From B8-G4 sp033720735 (GTDB lineage: Bacteria; Bacteroidota; Bacteroidia; Chitinophagales; Saprospiraceae), in assembly GCA_033720735.1 (NCBI GenBank), contig JAWWBX010000133.1, positions 1 to 10,696 of the forward strand: a DNA stretch of 10,696 nt. The letters are read 5' to 3'. Under the pieces are notes generated by a model, which did not search any database, was not told where the DNA came from, and saw nothing but the letters and a program-made list of their open reading frames with translations. Of the stretch, positions 1 to 6,595 are shown one piece after another. The translations under genes and the position numbers were made by a program. The first letter of the stretch is position 1. Every line of letters begins with the position of its first letter.

Positions 1-236
1 CACTGCCACCCCAGCTGGATCTTGCGGATGCACCACCGACCTTGCTCAATGGCGGGAGTTGCATTATCGGGCCGGATGGGAATTACCTGCTCACGCCGCA
101 ATTTGACGGACCCGAGATCATTCACTTCGAGATCCCCGATCTCGACGATGTCTATCAAGAGAGGATGACCCTGGATACCAGTGGTCATTATCAGAGACCG
201 GACCTTTTCGAGTTTCGCGTACGCAGACAGCCATAA
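1..236 (+). CDS. Nitrilase-family carbon-nitrogen hydrolase, C-terminal part (5' end outside window)
   Basis: The frame is open from base 3 and ends with TAA at 234-236, leaving 77 visible residues of a cytoplasmic hydrolase. The tail carries the end-of-domain signature of the nitrilase superfamily: a GGSCIIGPDGNYL block (the strand before the active-site wall), then an acidic IPDLDDVYQERM helix, then SGHYQRPDLFEF, which matches the conserved GHYxRPDxF tail of aliphatic and aryl nitrilases. The catalytic Glu-Lys-Cys residues should lie upstream and are not visible, so activity and substrate (nitrile or amide) cannot be judged. The GHYxRPD tail favours true nitrilases over amidases; that is family knowledge, not proof. 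An in-frame TTG at 42 lies inside the conserved domain and is not a start. The gene converges on the 292-2454 gene, and its stop codon sits in the A-run that forms that gene's terminator U-tract. Confidence 0.85.
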   Translation, partial: LPPQLDLADAPPTLLNGGSCIIGPDGNYLLTPQFDGPEIIHFEIPDLDDVYQERMTLDTSGHYQRPDLFEFRVRRQP

Positions 237-267
237 AAAAAGGGCCGGAACAAGCCGTTCCAGCCCT
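235..267 (-). terminator. Rho-independent terminator for the minus-strand SPOR gene
   Basis: Bases 242-251 (GGGCCGGAAC) pair with 257-266 (GTTCCAGCCC) around the loop AAGCC, with one C/A mismatch. On the minus strand the hairpin is followed by seven U residues (A-run 235-241). It lies about 25 bases beyond the stop of the 292-2454 gene. On the plus strand no T-run follows the hairpin, so it should act mainly in the minus direction. Confidence 0.75.
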
Positions 268-291
268 ACCCCATTTTGAACAATCCATAAG

Positions 292-2454
292 TTATCTTTC
301 CGTCACTGCTGTTGTCACTTTGTGAAGCTGCCCGTCTACGTTGACGACCACATAGGCATCCCGGAATCCAAGATGGTACGCACCCTCGCGCGCGTCCTCG
401 GCTTCTGCAATGGTCGCATACCCCGACAGGAGCATAATGGTCATTTGGTTCTTGCGATACGATTCGATCTTACCAAGGTGGGCCACCTTGCTGGAATCAA
501 AATTGCCGGGTTTGGAGTACGTGGCGAGGCGCACCATGTATTTCTTGCCGTTCGCACCTCTGGTTGTTGTCGGTGCCTGATAAGTCGATGATGCACCAAC
601 TTGTTCGGTTTGGATCACAAAGGCATCGGGGTAACCAGCAGATTTGATCTTGCCCAGGGCGGTCCTGGCCTCTCCTTCCGAGGTGAAGTATCCAACGCGG
701 ATCTTGTGGTAGCGCCCTTCCGTCACCTGCATGACTGATCCGAACCGTTCCAGCATTTCATATTCCGAAAGCGTAGACGGTTTGCCCAGCGCAGCGACCT
801 GGACTGCATAGCCTTTGACTGTCACCGCGCTCTCGGCTGTCGTCGGTTTGGACGGTGCCGGTGCGACCGCCGTCGCCTTATCAGTTACCTCTTTTGGTGT
901 TTCTTTCACCTCTTCCACGTTAGCCAGCGTAGACACATCGGTGTGTTTGACGGGCTCTATCGCGGGTGCCTTGTCGATAAAGACTTCGTAGCGGGTTGGT
1001 CCCTGATCCTCAGCGCGCAGTGACATCTTCAGATCTTTGTACCCTTCACACGATACCACAATATCCCTGGCCCCGGCAAGAGGCTGGTGGATCACGGCAT
1101 ATCCGTTGCGGTCGGTCGCGGTGGCAGGCAGGGCATGGTCTACGTACCTGATCACGGCCCCGTCGATCGGTTTTTCATCCCCCTGTTGTTTCACGATCAT
1201 CGTGATCTCTTCGTACAGCGGGGTACAGCGATAGATGTCGTATTGCCCCTGCCCGCCAATGCGGTTGGAGGTCACGTAACCCGTGTTACTTTCAGGATCC
1301 CAAAAGAAATCCAGATCATCTTTGGGCGAGTTGAGCGGGTACCCCATGCTTTTGACCGTCGTCCATTGCCCTTCAGAGCTGATGGCCTTGAACACATCGA
1401 AGCCCCCGAGTCCGGGGTGCCAGTCCGAGGAGAAATACAACTTCCGCTCTGCGTAGTACGGAGCAATCTCATTGCCCGGCGTGTTGACGGCCGGTCCAAG
1501 ATTCTGGGGTGCGGTCCAACCATCCTGAGAACGGAATGACACGTACAGATCCCATCCACCATAGCCGCCTGGCCGGGTGCTGGCAAAGTAAAGCACCGTG
1601 CCGTCCGCATTCAGTGTCGGATACCCCGTGGCATATTCATTACTGTTGTAAGTGAACGGCTTGATGCTGGTCCATTCGCCCTGATCGTCGACTTGCCCGA
1701 TGGAAATACTCATCTTCCCCGGACGCACATCAAACAAGCGTTGGCCACTGCGGAGGTCATGCATTGAGAACGCCACCCATTTACCGTTGAGTGCGTAACG
1801 CACATGGCCTACGCTTTGCTCTCCTTTCACCGGACGGACAAACTGCTTGACATTCTTCTTGCCAAGGTTGCCGGCAACGTACAGGGCATTGCCTACCGAC
1901 AGATGCGTGCCTTCCTCTGTCTTGCGCTTGTCGGCAATGTCGGTACGAAAAGAACTGAAAAGCAGGTCGCCTTCATGGATTGCTGGTCCGAACTCCGAAT
2001 AGGGCGTGTTCAAATCGAGCGTGGTGACGTCGTACATGGCGGGGCCGTCCATCTCGGCTTTGGCCAGGTCACAGCTCTGCACAAAATGGCGTGCCACATG
2101 GGCATCAAACGCACCGTACTTCTGATAGTAAAACTTGGCTTTGGCATAGAGGCGCAACGATTTCAGCACATGGGCATATGACAAGACATGTTCAGGTTGC
2201 ACATCCGGCCGATCAACGATCTTCTCAAACCATTGCGACGCCTGCAGGTTGTCCTGCATCTGCAGGTAACAGGCCGCAATTTGGGCAGACACCGCAGGAT
2301 TGTCCGCATCGTCTCCCAGAGCTTGCAGATAGGACGCGATCGCTCCGCTGTAATCACGCATTGCGAACTGCATATCACCCTTTTCGACGGGCGACTGGGC
2401 CTGGGCAAAGCAGGCCATCGCCAGAAACCAGATTAAGAAGACCGATCGCTTCAT
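292..2454 (-). CDS. PorE-like envelope protein: TPR, PD40 propeller, carboxypeptidase-regulatory-like domain, two SPOR domains
   Basis: A 720-residue exported protein. Residues 1-19 form a signal peptide with a likely AQA|Q cleavage; Cys15 lacks a proper lipobox. Residues 22-130 are TPR-like helices (KGDMQFAMRDYSGAIASYLQ). Residues about 150-410 hold PD40/WD40-like propeller blades with the typical LYFxSxRxGGxGGxDxY pattern at 288-304, 339-355 and 392-408. Residues 415-495 resemble a carboxypeptidase-regulatory/Cna-B sandwich. A Pro/Thr/Glu-rich linker (about 496-545) leads to SPOR domain 1 (547-615; YAVQVAA, HKIRVGYF, GYPDAFVI) and a more diverged SPOR domain 2 (638-708). SPOR domains bind peptidoglycan stripped of stem peptides, and PD40-TPR proteins in Bacteroidota sit in the periplasm at the outer membrane. 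The order matches the T9SS protein PorE except that PorE ends in OmpA_C. A structural or T9SS-associated role is inferred. The start ATG is preceded by an AT-rich, SD-less leader. Confidence 0.93.
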   Translation of the reverse strand: MKRSVFLIWFLAMACFAQAQSPVEKGDMQFAMRDYSGAIASYLQALGDDADNPAVSAQIAACYLQMQDNLQASQWFEKIVDRPDVQPEHVLSYAHVLKSLRLYAKAKFYYQKYGAFDAHVARHFVQSCDLAKAEMDGPAMYDVTTLDLNTPYSEFGPAIHEGDLLFSSFRTDIADKRKTEEGTHLSVGNALYVAGNLGKKNVKQFVRPVKGEQSVGHVRYALNGKWVAFSMHDLRSGQRLFDVRPGKMSISIGQVDDQGEWTSIKPFTYNSNEYATGYPTLNADGTVLYFASTRPGGYGGWDLYVSFRSQDGWTAPQNLGPAVNTPGNEIAPYYAERKLYFSSDWHPGLGGFDVFKAISSEGQWTTVKSMGYPLNSPKDDLDFFWDPESNTGYVTSNRIGGQGQYDIYRCTPLYEEITMIVKQQGDEKPIDGAVIRYVDHALPATATDRNGYAVIHQPLAGARDIVVSCEGYKDLKMSLRAEDQGPTRYEVFIDKAPAIEPVKHTDVSTLANVEEVKETPKEVTDKATAVAPAPSKPTTAESAVTVKGYAVQVAALGKPSTLSEYEMLERFGSVMQVTEGRYHKIRVGYFTSEGEARTALGKIKSAGYPDAFVIQTEQVGASSTYQAPTTTRGANGKKYMVRLATYSKPGNFDSSKVAHLGKIESYRKNQMTIMLLSGYATIAEAEDAREGAYHLGFRDAYVVVNVDGQLHKVTTAVTER

Positions 2455-2479
2455 GATGGAGTATTTACATTAAGATCAA

Positions 2480-2508
2480 GAAATATACGTAAATCACCTT
2501 ATTACAAC
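2480..2508 (-). promoter_or_regulatory. Candidate Bacteroidota-type promoter for the SPOR gene
   Basis: Read on the minus strand, GTTG (2505-2508) is followed after 17 bases by TATATTTC (2480-2487). This matches seven of eight positions of the TAnnTTTG -7 element, with a partial TTTG -33 element at proper spacing. Transcription would start near 2473, giving a leader of about 20 bases before the ATG at 2454. The region is AT-rich compared with the coding sequence. It is a motif match only. Confidence 0.35.
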
Positions 2509-2551
2509 GCACTAATATATGACTTTTTATTTTAATGTTTGTTGTTGGGTC

Positions 2552-2598
2552 GGGTGGAGTGGATGGTAACATGGCGATCTCTCCACGCCCATCCACCC
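2552..2598. repeat. Short inverted repeats with competing pairings in the leader region
   Basis: GTGGATGG (2559-2566) is complementary to CCATCCAC (2589-2596). GGGTGGA (2552-2558) is complementary to TCCACCC (2592-2598), and GTGGAG (2554-2559) to CTCCAC (2581-2586). These pairings exclude one another, so a transcript could fold in more than one way. No T-run follows. It may be a leader structure of the downstream secreted-protein gene or simply chance in a GT/CA-biased stretch. Confidence 0.3.
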
Positions 2599-2722
2599 TC
2601 ATGCGCTGCTCGTGGCATGGTTTACCCGTGTCATCATATTGTCATTTTGGAGAAGGCATCTTTGCGGGCTCTGGTATCTTGTTATTTTTAGGCGCTGATT
2701 CTTTGTACCATCAGAACGCCAT

Positions 2723-4390
2723 GTGATGCGGAATTTCTCAAGCCTACCTGTACTGATCATCTGCAGCCTGCTTGTCACCGGCCTGACCAGTCGTAGTGAC
2801 TTCGCTTCGACACCGGTCAGCCCCCTACTTGTCGATACAAGTCAGCTTTGCCCGGCGCCGGCAGAGATCCAACTCCTGGGTGTCACCGACTCATCACTGG
2901 TTCTGAGTTGGCAACAGTCGGACTCGGTCCTGCAAACCGATATCCTGTACCGGGAGGACGGGGGTGCTCTTGCTGAGGCGACTGATGTGACGAGTCCATG
3001 GACGCTGACCGGTCTTGCCGCATGTACGCGGTACGAGGTCATCCTGCGCACCGTTTGCGCGGATGGATTAGCGGAAAGCGCCGCGCTGCTGGTCACCACT
3101 GACGGCACGGAATGTTGCAATACGCCGGCCGGGGTGCAATTTGCTGTCGTCGGCGATACCTTCGCTCTCGTCACCTGGAGCTCAGCGCTGGCAGCCACCC
3201 GCTATGCTGTGCGGTACAAACGACCGGCAGACACGATCTGGACCGAACTGGCAACGGATACCAATCGGGTGTCGCTCGCCAACCTGAAGCCCTGCAAGCG
3301 GTATGAAGTACAATTGCAAACGGTTTGCGGGCAGGACTCCACCGGATACTCAGACAGCTACCTCCTGCAAACTGACGGCTGTGGCACGTGTACCAACCGG
3401 GTGTACTGTGCTGCGCGGGGTTACGACGCGTCACAGACATTCATCGACAGCATTTCCATTGGCGCGTTCCGGAAAGGCTCGGGTAACAACGGTGGCTATA
3501 TCGTCTACACTGCTGACCCACCGGCTCTTGAACGTGACCGCAATTACATGGTGTTTGTCCAACCGGGTTATGCTGGTGATACCTGCGATGTCTATATCCG
3601 GGCATGGTTGGATCTTGACCAGGATGGCGAATTCATTGATTCGACCGAATTGGTGGTCGATGCCATTTCGGACGGCGCCAGTGGTGCCACTGCGGCCTTC
3701 ATGCTGGCGGGCGATCTCCCGCTTGGCATTACGCGCCTGCGTGTGATCCTCACCCCGGTGACCGATACACTCCCGCCGGTGGCTTGCGGAGCTTTCAACT
3801 TCGGTGAAGTGGAAGACTACTGCGTACGGATCGATGATCTCTGTCCTTTTGCCGCTCAGCTCGACACACTTAGTGTGTCGGAAGACGAAGCCTCTATTAT
3901 CTGGGAAGGCAGCCCGCGGTCGGTCGGATATATCTACCGCTATCGGGAAGTCGGCACCAACGACTGGGAGGATCCCATGATCACAATGGATACGACCGTT
4001 GAGCTGACCGGGCTAAAAAAATGCAACGATTACGAATTTGAGCTGACCACCGTCTGCATCCAGGATACCACACGTCAATCACTCATCTTCAGTACCGACT
4101 GCCCTTCTGCAACCCACGAGCTTCCATCGTTTGTAGACGAAATGCTGGTGTATCCCAATCCCACAAGTGGCTTGTTTTCCCTCAGGATGACAACACAGGT
4201 GAGCATGCCTGGTGTCATCCGCGTCGTAGATCTCGTTGGCAGGGTGTGGGAGCAACGGACCATGGAACTCGCTGCGGGCCAGATCCTTCTCGAGGAGTTT
4301 AGCAATTTGGCAGACGCCCCGGCAGGGATGTACTTCGTGGTGGTGAATGCCGCCGGTAAATCGGCAACACGCAGGCTAGTCAAACTGTAA
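2723..4390 (+). CDS. T9SS-exported surface protein: three FN3 modules, GEVED domain, C-terminal sorting domain
   Basis: A 555-residue protein (numbered from GTG 2723; the adjacent ATG at 2726 is an equally good or better start). It begins with a signal peptide whose hydrophobic core is LPVLIICSLLVTGL. FN3 modules lie at about 43-130, 132-220 and 374-460. Between the second and third is a GEVED domain (about 226-369) with the Ca-site-like DLDQDGEF at 297-304 and the name-giving FGEVEDYC at 360-367. Residues 474-555 are a type A T9SS sorting domain: VYPNPTSGLFSL at the start, a middle VVDLVGRV motif, GMYFVVV near the end and the final RRLVKL. Such tails are cut off after outer-membrane export, and the protein is released or attached to A-LPS (family knowledge). 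No catalytic domain is seen, so it is probably an adhesive or structural surface protein. It is likely monocistronic and converges on the DUF368 gene with a 15-base overlap. Confidence 0.94.
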   Translation: MMRNFSSLPVLIICSLLVTGLTSRSDFASTPVSPLLVDTSQLCPAPAEIQLLGVTDSSLVLSWQQSDSVLQTDILYREDGGALAEATDVTSPWTLTGLAACTRYEVILRTVCADGLAESAALLVTTDGTECCNTPAGVQFAVVGDTFALVTWSSALAATRYAVRYKRPADTIWTELATDTNRVSLANLKPCKRYEVQLQTVCGQDSTGYSDSYLLQTDGCGTCTNRVYCAARGYDASQTFIDSISIGAFRKGSGNNGGYIVYTADPPALERDRNYMVFVQPGYAGDTCDVYIRAWLDLDQDGEFIDSTELVVDAISDGASGATAAFMLAGDLPLGITRLRVILTPVTDTLPPVACGAFNFGEVEDYCVRIDDLCPFAAQLDTLSVSEDEASIIWEGSPRSVGYIYRYREVGTNDWEDPMITMDTTVELTGLKKCNDYEFELTTVCIQDTTRQSLIFSTDCPSATHELPSFVDEMLVYPNPTSGLFSLRMTTQVSMPGVIRVVDLVGRVWEQRTMELAAGQILLEEFSNLADAPAGMYFVVVNAAGKSATRRLVKL

Positions 4391-5368
4391 CAGCGGCCCG
4401 TTTCCCCGGCTTCCAAATGCGCGGGCCAGGATGAACACTACTGCAAACCCTGCCACGCCACATGCGATCACGACCCAGGTATTGGGATCATCCAGGGTGT
4501 ACATGCCCGGCGGGACATTCTGCTCAGCAATCACGCGGACGTCTTCTCCGGTGAGGGGTGTTATTGAAACCTGACCTGCATTATCCATCCATCGGATCGG
4601 GTTGCGCCAGGGCCATATCTTACTCAGTGAACCGATCATGAACCCGGTCAATAATGCCAGCGTTGCGTCGTGATACCGCCTGAACATCCACGACAGGACC
4701 CGGGAGATCGTAGCCAGACCGATGATGCAGCCGAAGGCGAAGACACCGAGCAGCGCCAGCTGTGATGTATCGAACTGGGACAGGAACGCTTTGAGGGCCG
4801 GAATGATCACCGTGTACATCCCCAGCAATAACAGAATGAAACTCCCCGAGATGCCCGGCAGGATCAGTGCACATACAGCAATCGCGCCCGAAAGCAGCAC
4901 ATACCCCAGGTGATCGCTTCCCTGGGCCGGAACCAATTGAGTGATCAGGAAGGCAATCAAGGCACCAGCGATGGCCGTGACCACCAACCCGGCCTTCCAG
5001 TTGGGAACGGACCGCCCAACATACAGTGCAGAGGCCAGGATCAGCCCGAAAAAGAAGCCCCAGAGTTCTTCCGGGTGGTTCTCCATGAGGTGCGTTACGC
5101 CGAAAACACCGATCACGACTCCACCGATCATCCCGATGAGGAGGGTGGCCAGAAAGGGCCCATTAATGTGCCTCCAGACCTGCCTAAAGCGCAATTGAGA
5201 CACCTGACGAAACAGATCCAGATCGAAGGACTTGATGGTGTTGATCAGGATTTCGTAGATCCCTGTGATGAGGGCGATCGTGCCGCCGGATACCCCGGGT
5301 ATGACCTCGGCGATCCCCATCGCCATCCCTTTCAATGCCAGTTTGATGCGGCCAGACAAATTTGACAT
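4376..5368 (-). CDS. DUF368 membrane protein, probable undecaprenyl-phosphate translocase (PopT family)
   Basis: A 330-residue polytopic inner-membrane protein with roughly eight to ten hydrophobic segments. It shows both halves of the DUF368 inverted-repeat signature: EVIPGVSGGTIALITGIYE at 21-39 and ALILPGISGSFILLLLGMY at 167-185. The two PGxSG motifs (24-28, 171-175) are expected to meet in the membrane centre in opposite orientation. DUF368 proteins (PopT) have been reported to recycle the undecaprenyl-phosphate carrier across the inner membrane for cell-wall and surface-glycan synthesis; that function is taken from the family. The length is usual. A loop at about 255-295 (PWRNP to PNTW) lies before the last membrane helix. 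It is the last gene of the gldAFG operon, 45 bases after the zinc-hydrolase gene. Its stop lies inside the coding sequence of the convergent gene, so no terminator of the usual kind fits there. Confidence 0.93.
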   Translation of the reverse strand: MSNLSGRIKLALKGMAMGIAEVIPGVSGGTIALITGIYEILINTIKSFDLDLFRQVSQLRFRQVWRHINGPFLATLLIGMIGGVVIGVFGVTHLMENHPEELWGFFFGLILASALYVGRSVPNWKAGLVVTAIAGALIAFLITQLVPAQGSDHLGYVLLSGAIAVCALILPGISGSFILLLLGMYTVIIPALKAFLSQFDTSQLALLGVFAFGCIIGLATISRVLSWMFRRYHDATLALLTGFMIGSLSKIWPWRNPIRWMDNAGQVSITPLTGEDVRVIAEQNVPPGMYTLDDPNTWVVIACGVAGFAVVFILARAFGSRGNGPLLQFD

Positions 5369-5373
5369 GGCGG

Positions 5374-5381
5374 CAAAGCTA
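5374..5381 (-). promoter_or_regulatory. Possible internal -7 element (TAGCTTTG) just before the DUF368 gene
   Basis: The only sizeable gap in the operon (5369-5413) holds, on the minus strand, TAGCTTTG, a full match to the Bacteroidota TAnnTTTG element. It ends five bases before the ATG at 5368, so transcription from it would start at or next to the ATG and give a leaderless mRNA. No TTTG is seen 17-19 bases further upstream, so this may be chance. Confidence 0.22.
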
Positions 5382-5413
5382 ACGAAATCGCTGTGACCGC
5401 TGCACGCGCGGAA

Positions 5414-6595
5414 TCAGTTGCGATGGGCTCTCCCCTTGATCTCACCAAGGCGAAACTGGCGCTCCAACTCTTCAAAGGCTGCCTCATCATGCGGAGACAG
5501 CTTCCCTGTACTTGCCTCAAACTCAGGCTGGCCACCGTCCACCCAGGCCGTATACCAGGCACTCCCAATGGCATGCACGGCCTCCCGCATGCGTTCTTCG
5601 ACCATCCCATTCATCGCTGCATGATACGCGCGGGCATACGCCTCGCATTGGGTGCGCGTGGTCACTTCCAGGCGTTCTTCAAAACAGAACTGCGCGTTGG
5701 TCGGATATTCTGAGCGCAATCTGCTTTCCGTTTCCAGCACCTCGCCTACCAACGTATGACTCTTGAGCACGATGTCCCAGTAAAACGTCTGCGGATCACG
5801 AATATACTCGGCCCGTCCGACCATGAAATCGAACTCCGAATCCGCCATGATCTCTGGTATCCTGGTCTCCCAGAATGCATGAATACCGGTCTGCCCGGTG
5901 AGTTGACCGTTGTAGTTCCCCGTGGTGTGCAAGGGCACATGCGCATCCGCGATATAGTGCCCAAAGTCGGCTGACAAGCGCAGCACGGCTGACAGGTCCC
6001 GTGCCTCAAACGCCGCGGTCAACCGGCGCTGCATTTGCACGAGATGATACGGCAGGATCCCGTATTGTGTAAACTGCTCGCGGGCGATCAGCCGGTCATA
6101 CTGCTGGCACCAGCTGCGATCAGGCAGGATCGCGCAGTCAATGACCCATTCATCCTCATAGTACTGAGGGAGCACAGCATCCAGCACGATGCGGCGCAGT
6201 GAATCACGGGACGCATGGGGTTGTCGGGTAAAATCAATCACGATGTGCGTGTCAGGGTGCGCCCCTTCAATGATGCCCAGGACCTGCATCTTCCAAAGCA
6301 ACGCGTCATTCCAGGTGCGCGGGACATTGTCAAACGGATACGTACCCCAGTGGTCGATATCGATGTAGTGCCTGACCGCCTCATGACGTGTGGCATAGCG
6401 CCGCTTGTCGGGATCGACTGCGTGCTCGGTGACGTAGGCAATGTGCTGTTTATATACCCCGATCAATTCTGCCGGAAGGGTGAAGACTGCCATCCGGTTG
6501 ATCAGTCGATGACTGAAAAATCCCCACTCCCCACCATCACCGCCAAATCCTGCCAATTGCAGGAGCAGCAATACCGGCCAGGTCAGCGTGGTCAA
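5414..6595 (-). CDS. Secreted zinc-dependent hydrolase, phospholipase C / S1-P1 nuclease fold
   Basis: 393 residues. A weakly charged signal peptide (MTTLTWPVLLLLQLAG) should be cleaved before or at the EWGFFSH segment, so that Trp24 becomes the N-terminal or near-terminal metal ligand, as in this fold. Likely zinc ligands are Trp24, His29, Asp61, His76 (RHYIDID), His213-xxx-Asp217 and His223 (GHYIADAHVPLH), and His239-xxx-Glu243 (HAFWE). HxxxE is the form in Bacillus phospholipase C, whereas P1 nuclease has HxxxD. The Trp-to-His and Asp-to-His spacings (5 and 15) fit P1 instead, so the substrate (phospholipid or nucleic acid) is open. Residues about 84-205 add a large segment between ligands compared with P1. 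The start is TTG (6593-6595), overlapping the TGA of the DUF4340 gene; no ATG exists in frame between the upstream stop and Met35, which is beyond two ligands. The last 30 residues are charged and helical. Confidence 0.88.
   Translation of the reverse strand: MTTLTWPVLLLLQLAGFGGDGGEWGFFSHRLINRMAVFTLPAELIGVYKQHIAYVTEHAVDPDKRRYATRHEAVRHYIDIDHWGTYPFDNVPRTWNDALLWKMQVLGIIEGAHPDTHIVIDFTRQPHASRDSLRRIVLDAVLPQYYEDEWVIDCAILPDRSWCQQYDRLIAREQFTQYGILPYHLVQMQRRLTAAFEARDLSAVLRLSADFGHYIADAHVPLHTTGNYNGQLTGQTGIHAFWETRIPEIMADSEFDFMVGRAEYIRDPQTFYWDIVLKSHTLVGEVLETESRLRSEYPTNAQFCFEERLEVTTRTQCEAYARAYHAAMNGMVEERMREAVHAIGSAWYTAWVDGGQPEFEASTGKLSPHDEAAFEELERQFRLGEIKGRAHRN

Larger units (their letters stand above)
2455..2722. 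other. Divergent intergenic region with promoters and a GC-rich inverted repeat
   Basis: 268 bases separate two divergent start codons. Bases 2455-2545 are AT-rich and hold the minus-strand promoter candidate. For the plus gene no strong promoter is visible: CATCTTTG at 2657-2664 matches seven of eight positions of TAnnTTTG but has only a poorly spaced ATTG upstream, and TAATGTTTG at 2533-2541 has one base too many. A short plus-strand frame from 2535 to 2726 has no recognisable family, no signal peptide and no codon pattern to support it, so I do not call it a gene. Confidence 0.6.

Noticed and set aside
2395..2454. Lipoprotein signal in the SPOR protein (Cys15 after LAMA)
   Set aside because: The -3 to -1 residues (A-M-A) do not make a proper lipobox, and a better signal peptidase I site (AQA|Q) follows at residue 19.
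2535..2726. 63-codon plus-strand frame whose stop overlaps the start of the T9SS cargo gene
   Set aside because: No recognisable motif, hydrophobic or coiled-coil pattern, and it lies in an AT-rich promoter region; the stop/start overlap alone does not make it a gene.
4910..5365. 151-codon frame antisense to the DUF368 gene
   Set aside because: The minus strand has clear paired PGxSG membrane motifs; the antisense product is charged, low-complexity and without family likeness.
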